Both the position numbers and the translations under genes were made by a program. From the IMG/VR virus record IMGVR_UViG_3300020451_000410, positions 1 to 41,177 of that record: a stretch of DNA of 41,177 nt; one strand, given 5' to 3'. Positions within the stretch are counted from its first letter, which is position 1. Every line of letters begins with the position of its first letter. Positions 6,268 through 13,253 of this stretch are shown here, one piece after another. Source of the stretch: a virus. A model generated the notes under the pieces. That model worked only from the letters and a program-made list of their open reading frames with translations, was not told where the DNA came from and searched no databases.

Positions 6268-6959
6268 GGTTAGAAGAATTATTACCTATGTCATTAGAGC
6301 AGTTTAATGACGAATACAGACAGAAGAAGTTTTTAGTAGTAAAATCAAAAGATAATATATTTAAAGACTATTTTAGCTGGAGAGAAGCAGACGCTTATTT
6401 AAATTCTTATGGATTAAATGGTTGGGATAGATTCCCACAATGTCAAATAATAGATTACAAAACAGGTAAGAAGTATTGTCATAGAAAAGCACAATACAAG
6501 TTACAAAAAGAAGATATATTTAAGAAGTGGAAAGAGGGCAGTACATTTGTTCTCTCATTGAGTGAGTTCCTGAATAGAAGATTATGGGAACAATGTCAAC
6601 ACTTCGAGGAGTTCTATGGTAGAGGCCAGGCAAATATCTATATGTCTAGTAAGAAAGACGCAAGATGTTTTCCAACCCATGCCGATACCACAGAAAATTT
6701 CCTGTTCCATGTAAGAGGCAAAGTTCGTTGGTATATCATGAATGAGTACGAACATGAATGTATTCCTCAAAAGGCAACAGTAAATAAACAGATAGACTTG
6801 AGTGAAGGAGATTTATTATATCTTCCTAGCAAGCTCTATCATAGGGTAGATACCCTAGGCCCAAGAATATCAATTTCTTTTCATTTCCATGCTCCTGAAA
6901 AACAAGGGCAGACTTGGAGAGAAGAATGGTTGGACTGGATTGGAGATATAAATGGCTGA
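6264..6959 (+). CDS. JmjC/cupin_4-type oxygenase, ribosomal-oxygenase-like
   Basis: 231 residues. The JmjC-type core contains FPTHADTTENFLFHVRGK with ligands H139 and D141, then LSEGDLLYLPSKLYHRV with the third ligand H193, and RISISFHF after it. The phrase 'GD-LYLP---H-V' is typical of the cupin_4 family, which includes bacterial YcfD/RoxA, a hydroxylase of ribosomal protein uL16. Phage members could act on ribosomal or other proteins; the target here is unknown. It follows two other oxygenases in one operon and overlaps the holin-like gene by 8 bases. Confidence 0.8.
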   Translation: MRLEELLPMSLEQFNDEYRQKKFLVVKSKDNIFKDYFSWREADAYLNSYGLNGWDRFPQCQIIDYKTGKKYCHRKAQYKLQKEDIFKKWKEGSTFVLSLSEFLNRRLWEQCQHFEEFYGRGQANIYMSSKKDARCFPTHADTTENFLFHVRGKVRWYIMNEYEHECIPQKATVNKQIDLSEGDLLYLPSKLYHRVDTLGPRISISFHFHAPEKQGQTWREEWLDWIGDING

Positions 6960-7323
6960 CGAGCGATTTAGTGGCGATATGTCACGAAACGAAGTTGAGA
7001 TAGACCTTAATAAGTTTATGGAAATGGTCAAGGAAATAGGCGAACTTAAGCAGACTATCATGGAGTTGGAAAACGAAAAGGAACCAGATAATCCATATCA
7101 AAAGTGGATTTGGTTATCTAACATGATAGACTCTTGGCGTATATTCCCAAGAATGTTTTTATCAGTTTATATATTCTTACTTTACTATGCAACAATGTGG
7201 TTTATGGCATTGCCAGACCCATCACTAGAGCAATCAGGACTAATCTCTGTGATTGTAGGTGCAGGTGCTGCATGGTTTGGCTTATACGCTGGAACAGCGA
7301 AAGATAAGATAAACAGTAAGTAG
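6952..7323 (+). CDS. Two-span membrane protein, holin candidate
   Basis: 123 residues: a soluble, acidic, probably coiled-coil N-terminus (residues 12-45), one hydrophobic segment FLSVYIFLLYYATMWFMAL (about 68-87) and a second, glycine/alanine-rich one, ISVIVGAGAAWFGLYAGT (about 99-116). The short periplasmic-size loop between them and the charged tail fit a holin or a related membrane protein of phages. It lies some 4 kb from the endolysin and spanins but ends the same transcription unit, just before the next promoter. Function is inferred from topology. Confidence 0.65.
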   Translation: MADERFSGDMSRNEVEIDLNKFMEMVKEIGELKQTIMELENEKEPDNPYQKWIWLSNMIDSWRIFPRMFLSVYIFLLYYATMWFMALPDPSLEQSGLISVIVGAGAAWFGLYAGTAKDKINSK

Positions 7324-7338
7324 TTATTAAACGAACTT

Positions 7339-7378
7339 AAAAATAGTTCTTGACACGACTTCAAATTTTATGTATAAT
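7339..7378 (+). promoter_or_regulatory. Sigma70 promoter upstream of structured RNA
   Basis: 17-mer AAAAATAGTTCTTGACA at 7339-7355, 17-bp spacer, TATAATATA from 7373. Predicted +1 is near 7385. No reading frame follows for over 200 bases; the transcript first covers the structured RNA at 7434-7600. Confidence 0.88.
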
Positions 7379-7433
7379 ATACATAATAGAAAAATTTAAG
7401 TATAAATGAAATAAATTATACTTTAAGCAGTTT

Positions 7434-7600
7434 GGAGCTACCTACAGGACAAGTGAACGGAAGACTGAGGAAAGAGCAACCTAATATATGTAAAAGCGTG
7501 TGAACGCTATAGAAGTAATTAACACAGCAAAATAGAAAATAGGTTAACGACTCGGTACAACGTACCTGCCCCATGAGGGATTGTAGGTAGCTCCTCTTTT
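7434..7600 (+). ncRNA. Structured non-coding RNA, class unknown
   Basis: A perfect 13-bp long-range stem joins 7434-7446 (GGAGCTACCTACA) to 7582-7594 (TGTAGGTAGCTCC), plus one G-U pair. Inside it are ACTGAG/CTCGGT (7464-7469 with 7551-7556), AACCTA/TAGGTT (7478-7483 with 7540-7545), an AGCGT-GTGA-ACGCT hairpin with a GNRA loop (7495-7508), a GGTAC-AAC-GTACC hairpin (7554-7566, an alternative to the CTCGGT pairing) and CCC-ATGA-GGG (7570-7579). The 3' arm is followed by TCTTTTT, so the closing stem may also act as a terminator. It sits behind a consensus promoter with no coding frame. I cannot match it to RNase P, tmRNA or a known riboswitch. Confidence 0.75.
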
Positions 7601-7613
7601 TATGGAGAAGATT

Positions 7614-7853
7614 ATGGCAGATGAGGTCATAAGAGAAAACATGGTAGAAGCAAGTGGTATACGAGCATACGAAATTGATGGTATGAAAGTGACCATGCCA
7701 GCAGATTGGGACGACGACCAAAAACAAAAATGGTTAGAGAAAGCGCGTGACGATATGCATTTGCGTAGAAATTTAAAGATGATTAGAAAAGGCGGTAAAG
7801 AAACTTTACTAGGTAGAGCATTTAGAAAACATGGAGATGACAATGCAGACTAG
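7614..7853 (+). CDS. Unknown small protein
   Basis: 79 residues, acidic N-terminus and basic C-terminus (RRNLKMIRKGGKE), no membrane segment. The ATG at 7614 (MADEVIREN) is preferred to one at 7602 because GGAG lies 7 bases before it. It is the first gene downstream of the structured RNA, and the T-tract of that RNA ends only 14 bases before the start, so its expression may depend on read-through. No family recognised. Confidence 0.6.
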   Translation: MADEVIRENMVEASGIRAYEIDGMKVTMPADWDDDQKQKWLEKARDDMHLRRNLKMIRKGGKETLLGRAFRKHGDDNAD

Positions 7854-8055
7854 TATGGAGAATATTATCGGCGTACTGGACGATACAATGGACACAATGC
7901 ACAAAAGTGAAGTGTTGAGGAATAATCTTATGCAGCAGCAGATAGAAATTGAAAAACAGATATCTGTGCTTGAAGGACAACTTCAACGACAAAAGGAGTA
8001 TCTCGCCAAAATAGAAGGTGGGATTGATGTATTAGACGAACTATCTAAGAAATAG
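7843..8055 (+). CDS. Small coiled-coil protein
   Basis: 70 residues, almost entirely predicted helix with a heptad-like pattern (MQQQIEIEKQISVLEGQL). The start at 7843 is chosen because GGAG lies about 7 bases upstream; in-frame ATGs at 7831 and 7837 are possible. It overlaps the previous gene by 11 bases. Function unknown. Confidence 0.6.
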   Translation: MQTSMENIIGVLDDTMDTMHKSEVLRNNLMQQQIEIEKQISVLEGQLQRQKEYLAKIEGGIDVLDELSKK

Positions 8056-8057
8056 TC

Positions 8058-8723
8058 GTGATTTATATAATTGACGACTTCTATCCTAATCCTGACGAAG
8101 TCAGAGAGAAGGCGCTCTCGTTTGAGTATAAAAGAGGTGAGTCAAAAATTGATGGTAAGGTATTACACCCAGGCCATCGACATCTAACCGACAACTCCAA
8201 TGATAGATGGGTATTAAAAAATAGACAATACCTAAAGAATCGTTGGGCTAGTATTGTAGGGACTCGCCCATGGTATTGGGAGAAAATGACAAGTAATTGT
8301 GCATTTAACTTAGGCTTTGATGATAGAGAAAATAGATTTAGCTGGGTACATTCTGATAATGCTATTCAGCGCAAACATCTAAAGAATATACGGATGTGGG
8401 CGTGTGTTATATATTTAACACCAAATCCACCACCAAAGACAGGTACTTTATTACTAGAGAATCCAAAAGGAAGTATCTATGATAATGAATACAAAGAGGG
8501 TGAAAAAGACAAGTATTATCCGCCTATTAGAAATTGCTATTGGGACAACCCTGTAGCCTTTAATCCTGAATGGAAAGTTCACGCAGTTGTAGGAAATCGT
8601 TATAACAGATGTGTTATGTATGACGCCCATATGCTCCATGCTCCAGAAGATGCGGGATTTGGAACAACAAAGGAAACAGGAAGATTAACACAGATAGGAT
8701 TTTGGTTTAGTGAGCGAGTATAA
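8058..8723 (+). CDS. DUF6445-like 2-oxoglutarate oxygenase
   Basis: 221 residues starting at a GTG two bases after the previous stop. The N-terminal IDDFYPNPDEVREKAL, central SWVHSDN (H98, D100), YLTPNPPPKTGTLLLENP, and HAPEDAGFG with H194 followed by R209 in TGRLTQIGFW fit the DUF6445 family, predicted Fe(II)/2-oxoglutarate enzymes found in marine bacteria and phages. In several bacteria such genes lie near natural-product halogenases, but the reaction is not known to me. Overlaps the next gene by 14 bases. Confidence 0.78.
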   Translation: MIYIIDDFYPNPDEVREKALSFEYKRGESKIDGKVLHPGHRHLTDNSNDRWVLKNRQYLKNRWASIVGTRPWYWEKMTSNCAFNLGFDDRENRFSWVHSDNAIQRKHLKNIRMWACVIYLTPNPPPKTGTLLLENPKGSIYDNEYKEGEKDKYYPPIRNCYWDNPVAFNPEWKVHAVVGNRYNRCVMYDAHMLHAPEDAGFGTTKETGRLTQIGFWFSERV

Positions 8724-9003
8724 ATTTAATGAAGATGTAGCACTTGACGTTGTCAAGCGATACATAGATGAAACATATAGTAAACATTACGCTAGTGGAA
8801 AGATTCAGGCAACTGAGTTCATTTTCGATAGTGAACATGGAGAAGGTTTTTGTATTGGGAATATAATGAAATACGCCCAAAGATATGGAAAGAAAGAAGG
8901 CAAGAACCCTGCGGATTTATTAAAGATTATTCACTACGCCATTATGTTGTATGGCAAAGACCATACACTCCTTTTAGACGGAGAAGATTATGGCAGTAAG
9001 TAG
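8710..9003 (+). CDS. DUF3310-like phage protein
   Basis: 97 residues, GTG start overlapping the oxygenase gene. The segment IQATEFI...FCIGNIMKYAQRYGKK and KNPADLLKIIHYAIML matches the DUF3310 family, widespread in phages and sometimes labelled 'nucleotide kinase' after a neighbouring domain. No kinase P-loop is present here, so that name is not supported. The small helical protein probably works in nucleotide or DNA metabolism, but the role is unknown. Confidence 0.7.
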   Translation: MSEYKFNEDVALDVVKRYIDETYSKHYASGKIQATEFIFDSEHGEGFCIGNIMKYAQRYGKKEGKNPADLLKIIHYAIMLYGKDHTLLLDGEDYGSK

Positions 9004-9718
9004 AGGGGTAAAAGCCAAAGCCCATGAGAAACTAGATGGTGCAAATGTACAAAAAGTAATAAACTTACTTGGTACAGACGAGCCTATAACAAAGAAAGAG
9101 GCTTGCGAGATTCTGAATATAAGGTATAACACGACCAGACTTCAGAGAATAATAGATGAACATACTGAGGTTTGGGAGTACAAAGAAAAACGTAAAAACC
9201 AAAACAAAGGTAAAGGGGCAACCCGAGACGAAATAAAAACAGTTATAGAGTACTATCTTGATGGAGATAATGTCTCAGAGATAGCTACTAGGACATATCG
9301 TTCTAACGCATTTGTAAAAGCAATAATAGAGAGAACAGGAATTCCACAGAAACTTTCTAAGGAAGAACACTCTAAATGTTATAGACACAAATTTCAAATG
9401 CTACCAGAAGAGTGTGTTTCTGATAGTTTTCAGGAAGGTGAGAAAGTATGGTCTGTAAAAGACAATGCTATGGCCTTAATTAAAAGAGAACAAACTGTTG
9501 AGTATATGAACTCAATGCCAGGTTATATGAAACCTGTAGTAAATTACGAAGAAAAGTATGGTGCAAAAGGATATTCTTTATATGTCCTAACCCCATGTGA
9601 CCTTAGTAACTCACTATTTCCTTGGATGGACGGCAATAAAGTTGGATATCACTCCTTTGCGTTGGCTTACGATATAGGAAGTCTTAAGCACTTGGAGCAA
9701 TATGGAGTCAACATATAA
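8990..9718 (+). CDS. Putative helix-turn-helix regulator
   Basis: 242 residues. Two candidate helix-turn-helix units are visible near the N-terminus: ITKKEACEILNIRYNTTRL (about residues 33-51) and ATRDEIKTVIEYYLDGDNVS followed by EIATRTYRSNAFVKAIIERTG (about 78-118). The C-terminal half is a separate domain with no motif I know. Proteins of this layout occur in T4-type marine phages and are presumed DNA-binding. It overlaps its neighbours by 14 and 17 bases. Confidence 0.6.
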   Translation: MAVSRGVKAKAHEKLDGANVQKVINLLGTDEPITKKEACEILNIRYNTTRLQRIIDEHTEVWEYKEKRKNQNKGKGATRDEIKTVIEYYLDGDNVSEIATRTYRSNAFVKAIIERTGIPQKLSKEEHSKCYRHKFQMLPEECVSDSFQEGEKVWSVKDNAMALIKREQTVEYMNSMPGYMKPVVNYEEKYGAKGYSLYVLTPCDLSNSLFPWMDGNKVGYHSFALAYDIGSLKHLEQYGVNI

Positions 9719-9971
9719 TTTATTACTCGCGGCATGGTTATCCACATGGTTAATTTGCCAATGGAGAGTATTTATACCTAGTATGTTAATATTAGGGAAA
9801 ATGGATAGGAACCACATATCATATAGATATTGGCCAGCTACATGGCTAATTTTTGCTGTGTTGAGTTTTATAACAACCCCAATTATGTTATTTACTGTAT
9901 TTTCAGATTACTATAGAGATAGGTTTATAAAAATATATGTTAATAGCATAATACACATAAATAGCGAATGA
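9702..9971 (+). CDS. Two-span membrane protein
   Basis: 89 residues with two hydrophobic stretches, LLLAAWLSTWLICQW (about 7-21) plus VFIPSMLIL, and WLIFAVLSFITTPIMLFTVF (about 48-67). Short charged segments separate them. No similarity recognised; an inner-membrane location is the only supported statement. It overlaps both neighbours (17 and 4 bases). Confidence 0.6.
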   Translation: MESTYNLLLAAWLSTWLICQWRVFIPSMLILGKMDRNHISYRYWPATWLIFAVLSFITTPIMLFTVFSDYYRDRFIKIYVNSIIHINSE

Positions 9972-10165
9972 GAACACTAATAAAAGAAGCTCTGAAGAAA
10001 AAATATGAAGGCGTGATAGCAGAGTGTCATGCAAATATAGAAATATATATGCGAAATTCCGTAGGAATTGGCGAACACCCTGATATCATTTTGGCAATAG
10101 ACCAACAATTAGCATTGATGGTCGAGGCAAGAGATAAACTTGCTGAATTAGACACATTTAAATGA
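9968..10165 (+). CDS. Unknown small helical protein
   Basis: 65 residues, largely helical (LIKEALKKKYEGVIAEC, then IDQQLALMVEARDKLAEL). ATGA overlaps on both sides tie it to the flanking genes. Many phages carry a gene of this kind, but no function is known to me. Confidence 0.6.
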   Translation: MRTLIKEALKKKYEGVIAECHANIEIYMRNSVGIGEHPDIILAIDQQLALMVEARDKLAELDTFK

Positions 10166-10329
10166 GTAAACACAGCATTGCAGAATGTACAAAAAAGTTA
10201 GTTGTTTTATTAGACAAACTAAATAATATAAATGAAAGCGACCCTATGTATAGACATAAGGTAGCAGACGCTAAAATGTTAGCACAGGAGTTAAGTCGTG
10301 AATCAGACTTTTTGCATAGATATAAATGA
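10162..10329 (+). CDS. Unknown small protein
   Basis: 55 residues (MSKHSIAECTKKLVVLL...), helical, mildly charged. It starts by a 4-base ATGA overlap with the gene before and overlaps the sulfotransferase-like gene by 32 bases in another frame. The region between 10165 and 10298 would otherwise be empty, which supports it as real. Confidence 0.5.
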   Translation: MSKHSIAECTKKLVVLLDKLNNINESDPMYRHKVADAKMLAQELSRESDFLHRYK

Positions 10330-10657
10330 TGCAAAAATAGCAGTAGTTCGGAATCCATATGAAAGGATTATTTCTTTATATAGAGGAAGCTGGAATTGGA
10401 TAGGAATTTTAGATTGGGTACAAAAGTACCAATTAAAGCCACAATGCGAGTTATATAAAGACTATGACTATGTAATATGTCTAGAATCATGGGAAGACGA
10501 TTGTAATGTGTTAGGAATTACCCCTGACAAAAATAGCATGGAAATGCTTAAGAAAAAATATTCAGAGGACTATAGAAGGTGGTATGGGCGAACCCTACTA
10601 AAGATAGTAGCACCACTAGTAAAGCCAGATCTTGATACCTACGGGTACAGGTTTTAA
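10298..10657 (+). CDS. Short sulfotransferase-like protein
   Basis: 119 residues from a GTG with AGGAG 6-10 bases upstream. The segment IAVVRNPYERIISLYRGSW matches the 3'-phosphate-binding motif of the Sulfotransfer_2 family (VVRNPYERxxSxY), and the YGYRF ending is also typical. The N-terminal 5'-phosphosulfate loop (normally KxGxTT/S) is missing: only 13 residues precede the motif. The protein is therefore about half the usual length and may be a degenerate or partner-dependent enzyme. Its stop codon overlaps the next promoter element. Confidence 0.62.
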   Translation: MNQTFCIDINDAKIAVVRNPYERIISLYRGSWNWIGILDWVQKYQLKPQCELYKDYDYVICLESWEDDCNVLGITPDKNSMEMLKKKYSEDYRRWYGRTLLKIVAPLVKPDLDTYGYRF

Positions 10658-10696
10658 AAAATAGTTCTTGACATCGCGTTTGTTTCTCTATATAAT
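10657..10696 (+). promoter_or_regulatory. Sigma70 promoter
   Basis: 17-mer AAAAATAGTTCTTGACA at 10657-10673, 17-bp spacer, TATAATATA from 10691. Predicted +1 is near 10703; the leader of about 22 nt contains GAGAGAGG before the ATG at 10725. The preceding stop codon TAA (10655-10657) shares its last base with the element. Confidence 0.88.
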
Positions 10697-10724
10697 ATAG
10701 TTATAAATTAAAAAAGAGAGAGGC

Positions 10725-11174
10725 ATGAGCGATAGATTTTATCAACAGATGAGGGACGCAACAGGGTGGTGCCCTGGCATGCCAGAACATCTTAAAAAAC
10801 AAAGGAGAAGAAAAGTGGCTTGGACAGATGAAGCAAAGGCTCAAGCAGTAGAGATGTATACTGCAGAAGAACCAACTCCAGAAAATAGTATGGAAGTTGT
10901 CAAAGAAATTGCTGCCGAATTAGGTGAGAGCCCAAATGGTGTCAGAATGATTTTGACAAGAGCTGGTGTCTATGTTAAGAAAACTCCTGCAACCAAATCC
11001 ACTTCAAGTGGAGGCGGCGGTGGAGGCGGCAGAGTATCTGTTGCTGACGCTCAACAAGCAGTTAGAGATGCGATATCTGACGCTGGTAAGGAAGCAGATG
11101 ATGCGATTATCAGTAAGTTAACAGGTAAAGCAGCTAATTACTTTGCAGGTATTATTAACGAACTAAACGGTTAA
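10725..11174 (+). CDS. Myb-like DNA-binding protein with glycine linker
   Basis: 149 residues in two parts. Residues 30-85 contain VAWTDEAKAQAVEMY, then EVVKEIAAELGESPNGVRMILTRAGVYV, a Myb/SANT-like helix-turn-helix closely resembling the fourth repeat of the protein at 19183 (both end in R-x-x-M-L-T-R-x-G-V/L). A run of seven glycines (about 96-102) then leads to a helical C-terminal domain of about 45 residues. It has its own promoter and is followed by a terminator, so it is a monocistronic, probably strongly expressed gene. Likely a DNA-binding or architectural protein. Confidence 0.7.
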   Translation: MSDRFYQQMRDATGWCPGMPEHLKKQRRRKVAWTDEAKAQAVEMYTAEEPTPENSMEVVKEIAAELGESPNGVRMILTRAGVYVKKTPATKSTSSGGGGGGGRVSVADAQQAVRDAISDAGKEADDAIISKLTGKAANYFAGIINELNG

Positions 11175-11187
11175 CTACCCCTAAATC

Positions 11188-11218
11188 CGCTAGGTGCGTA
11201 AGTGCCTAGCGTATTTTT
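11188..11218 (+). terminator. Rho-independent terminator
   Basis: CGCTAGG (11188-11194) pairs with CCTAGCG (11205-11211) around a 10-base loop, followed by TATTTTT. It ends the single-gene unit at 10725-11174. A weak promoter-like sequence (TAGAAT at 11264-11269, no good -35 box) follows before the next gene; I do not list it separately. Confidence 0.85.
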
Positions 11219-11293
11219 ACGCCTTTAGTAATGACCTCAGAAGTTTAACCATTGGGTTCTTGGTAGAATACAATTTTAACCTAAAAGGAACTC

Positions 11294-11566
11294 ATGAAGA
11301 AAGATGAATTTATTAAGCAAGTCAACAGAGCTGGCGATGCGATAATAACTTATCGAAGTCAGAACAGTCGTAGACTAAAGTACAACGTCTGTACGCTTGA
11401 CTTTGACAATAAATATATACAATCAAAGAGAAATAGGGCAAAACCTAATGCTAGTCAAGTATTATTGTTTTGCTGGGATACCGATTCCTACAGGCTACTT
11501 ACGCCTGCCAATGTGACTTCCATAGTTCCTTTATCAGCGATACTAAAAAATGATAGAGTTACATGA
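11294..11566 (+). CDS. WYL_2/SH3-barrel-like small protein
   Basis: 90 residues. The pattern AIITYRSQNSRRLKYNVCTLDF, followed by VLLFCWDTDSYRLLTPANVTSI, resembles the small WYL_2 or Sm-like beta-barrel proteins of phages, which may bind nucleic acid or nucleotides. AAGGAACTC precedes the ATG. It overlaps the next gene by 17 bases. The family assignment is tentative. Confidence 0.5.
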   Translation: MKKDEFIKQVNRAGDAIITYRSQNSRRLKYNVCTLDFDNKYIQSKRNRAKPNASQVLLFCWDTDSYRLLTPANVTSIVPLSAILKNDRVT

Positions 11567-11852
11567 AGCCCCAGCTCTCTATGAGAAGTTAATACATTAT
11601 AACGAAGATAGACACGAAAAAATCTATCTATCAATCAATACATTCAGAGATGTAGAATATCTCTCGATTAGAAAATACTATCAGGACTTTGACGAACAAT
11701 GGAAGCCTTCAAAGGAAGGAGTAAGTATGCCGTTAGATTTTGATAACAGTAAAGCTTTATTCGAAGGACTAGTTGAGATACTATCTATTTCTGAAGTAAA
11801 AGGAATATTAGAAAACCATTTTAAAGAGATACTAGATGAAATTTATCAATAG
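11550..11852 (+). CDS. PC4-like ssDNA-binding protein (putative)
   Basis: 100 residues. RDVEYLSIRKYYQDFDEQWKP followed by SKEGVSMPLD resembles the PC4/Sub1 core (strand, D/SIRKYY, K-P-x-KKGI-L), a fold that binds single-stranded DNA and in bacteria occurs in a family of YdbC-type proteins. A helical C-terminus follows. Such proteins can aid transcription or replication. It sits between a WYL_2-like gene and an SGNH hydrolase gene and overlaps both. Resemblance is by eye only. Confidence 0.5.
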   Translation: MIELHEAPALYEKLIHYNEDRHEKIYLSINTFRDVEYLSIRKYYQDFDEQWKPSKEGVSMPLDFDNSKALFEGLVEILSISEVKGILENHFKEILDEIYQ

Positions 11853-12612
11853 ATTTAAACGCCAAAAAGGAAGACAAATTCATTTCTTTGGCGATAGTCA
11901 TATGCTAGGATATGAAGTTGACCATGACCGTGTTCTCGGTCGCAATACTTACAAAGAGAAAAAACAATGGATAGAAAAATATGGTTTGCATAAAGCCATA
12001 CTTCTATGGAATCAGAAAATGGGAAGGGCAACAAAGATGTCCGTATATAATTACGTTCAACAACGCCAACCTGATAGTTATACTATGGTAGGATTTCCAG
12101 ATTCAAAATTAACTGCCTGGCCCGCTATGATGTTTGATTATATGAACTTACGCATGATAGATGATTGGCATAAGGGGTTTTTAAATTCTGGTGACTTAGT
12201 AGCAATTGGTATATCAAGACCTACTAGAACTTACAAATTAGATGAATTAGGAAATTTTGATTATAGATTTGAAGATTTAGATGGAACCCATCAAATGATG
12301 ACAGATGCGCAGTATGCAGCTGAGTGGTCTTTAAGTGCTAGAGCTATTATGGATTTCCTAGAAAACAGAAGTATAGATTATAAGTTTATTAGTCACTTTG
12401 ATATATTTGATGATAGTGTAGAACACATACATAATATTACTTTTCCTAAAAATGCAGTATATACTCAATTATTTATGGACACTCATGCTGAAGTTATGGA
12501 AAAATCAGTTCCTAAACCATTTTATGAGTTTGGAGGAGAAAACGGGTTCTACCACAGAGATGTACAAGCACATAAAGAATATGCAGCATACCTCAAAAAT
12601 TACTTGACATAG
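11836..12612 (+). CDS. SGNH-type hydrolase
   Basis: 258 residues. HFFGDSHMLG near residues 16-25 is a GDS(x) block I with the nucleophile S21; the C-terminal YHRDVQAHKEYA supplies the D-x-x-H pair of block V. SGNH hydrolases act as esterases or deacylases, often on sugars, and some relatives are O-acetyltransferases. No signal peptide is evident. Its TAG stop falls just after the -35 box of the next promoter, so the promoter is embedded in its 3' end. A second protein of this type is at 17329. Confidence 0.7.
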   Translation: MKFINRFKRQKGRQIHFFGDSHMLGYEVDHDRVLGRNTYKEKKQWIEKYGLHKAILLWNQKMGRATKMSVYNYVQQRQPDSYTMVGFPDSKLTAWPAMMFDYMNLRMIDDWHKGFLNSGDLVAIGISRPTRTYKLDELGNFDYRFEDLDGTHQMMTDAQYAAEWSLSARAIMDFLENRSIDYKFISHFDIFDDSVEHIHNITFPKNAVYTQLFMDTHAEVMEKSVPKPFYEFGGENGFYHRDVQAHKEYAAYLKNYLT

Positions 12613-12632
12613 CCTCAAATTTTTAGTATAAT
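12604..12632 (+). promoter_or_regulatory. Sigma70 promoter giving a leaderless mRNA
   Basis: TTGACA (12604-12609), 17-bp spacer, TATAATATA from 12627. The upstream element is a variant (AAAAATTACTTGACA, two bases shorter). Predicted +1 is 12639, the A of the ATG of the next gene. The promoter overlaps the last three codons of the SGNH gene. Confidence 0.85.
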
Positions 12633-12638
12633 ATACTT

Positions 12639-13208
12639 ATGAATATTTTTATACTTGACGAAGATTTAGATAAGTGTGCCGAGTATCATGTCGATAAACA
12701 TATCGTCAAGATGCCACTCGAGGCAGGACAGATGCTGTGCACAGTACATTGGACACAAAAATATGCAGGATACATACCACACAGAAAACTCACATCAGAA
12801 GAATGGGCATCAGTTTCCATTCAAAAAAAGAATGACCCGAGGGATTTCCCTTACCTTCCTACTATGTACAATCACCCTTGTACCATCTGGGCTAGGAGTT
12901 CACAGTCAAACTATGACTGGCTCTACTGTTATGCCCTTGCGTTGGGAGATGAATACACCTATCGATATGGCAAGGTGCATAAATCTGTCGAGATGGTCTT
13001 ATCTTTACCCGAAATTCAACTCCCCGATATTGGACTTACACCATTTGCCCAAGCAATGCCTGATGATTGCAAGCGAGAGTGTGCAGTCGAAGCCTACCGA
13101 GAGTTCTACCACAAAGATAAAGCTGTCTTTGCCGACTGGAAATACAGAGATAAGCCACACTGGTGGGACGAACAAAACGCAGATTATGAGAACAGGATAA
13201 GCAGATAA
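12639..13208 (+). CDS. Conserved phage protein of unknown function
   Basis: 189 residues beginning MNIFILDEDLDKCAEYHVDK and continuing HIVKMPLEAGQMLCTVHW. This N-terminus is typical of a family seen in many T4-type and other marine phages; some members are labelled pyrimidine-dimer glycosylase-like, but I cannot confirm that here. Conserved histidines, tyrosines and tryptophans (MYNHPCTIWARSS) suggest an enzyme. The ATG coincides with the predicted transcription start, so the mRNA should be leaderless. Its TAA stop ends at the first base of the next promoter element. The 174-codon overlapping frame at 12676-13200 is a shadow. Confidence 0.8.
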   Translation: MNIFILDEDLDKCAEYHVDKHIVKMPLEAGQMLCTVHWTQKYAGYIPHRKLTSEEWASVSIQKKNDPRDFPYLPTMYNHPCTIWARSSQSNYDWLYCYALALGDEYTYRYGKVHKSVEMVLSLPEIQLPDIGLTPFAQAMPDDCKRECAVEAYREFYHKDKAVFADWKYRDKPHWWDEQNADYENRISR

Positions 13209-13247
13209 AAAATAGTTCTTGACATCGCCTTATTTTTTTAGTATAAT
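13208..13247 (+). promoter_or_regulatory. Sigma70 promoter giving a leaderless ligase mRNA
   Basis: 17-mer AAAAATAGTTCTTGACA at 13208-13224, 17-bp spacer, TATAATATA from 13242. Predicted +1 is 13254, exactly the A of the ligase ATG. Confidence 0.88.
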
Positions 13248-13253
13248 ATATGT

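Noticed and set aside
7434-7600. RNase P RNA
   Set aside because: CTGAGGAAAGAGC resembles the conserved GAGGAAAGUCC of the 5' P4 region, but the matching 3' element (ACAGAA...GGCUUA) is missing and the RNA is too short.
7434-7600. Glutamine (glnA-type) or guanidine riboswitch
   Set aside because: ACGGAAG occurs once, but the remaining conserved blocks of these riboswitches are absent and the downstream gene is not nitrogen- or guanidine-related.
8710-9003. Nucleotide kinase
   Set aside because: The DUF3310 family is sometimes given this name, but no P-loop is present in this protein.
11244-11269. Promoter before the gene at 11294
   Set aside because: Only a TAGAAT box is acceptable; the -35 candidates are poor and badly spaced, unlike the other promoters of the window.
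12676-13200. 174-codon frame overlapping the gene at 12639
   Set aside because: The frame lies wholly inside a gene with a recognised conserved N-terminus and has a composition unlike a real protein; it has no ribosome binding site of its own.
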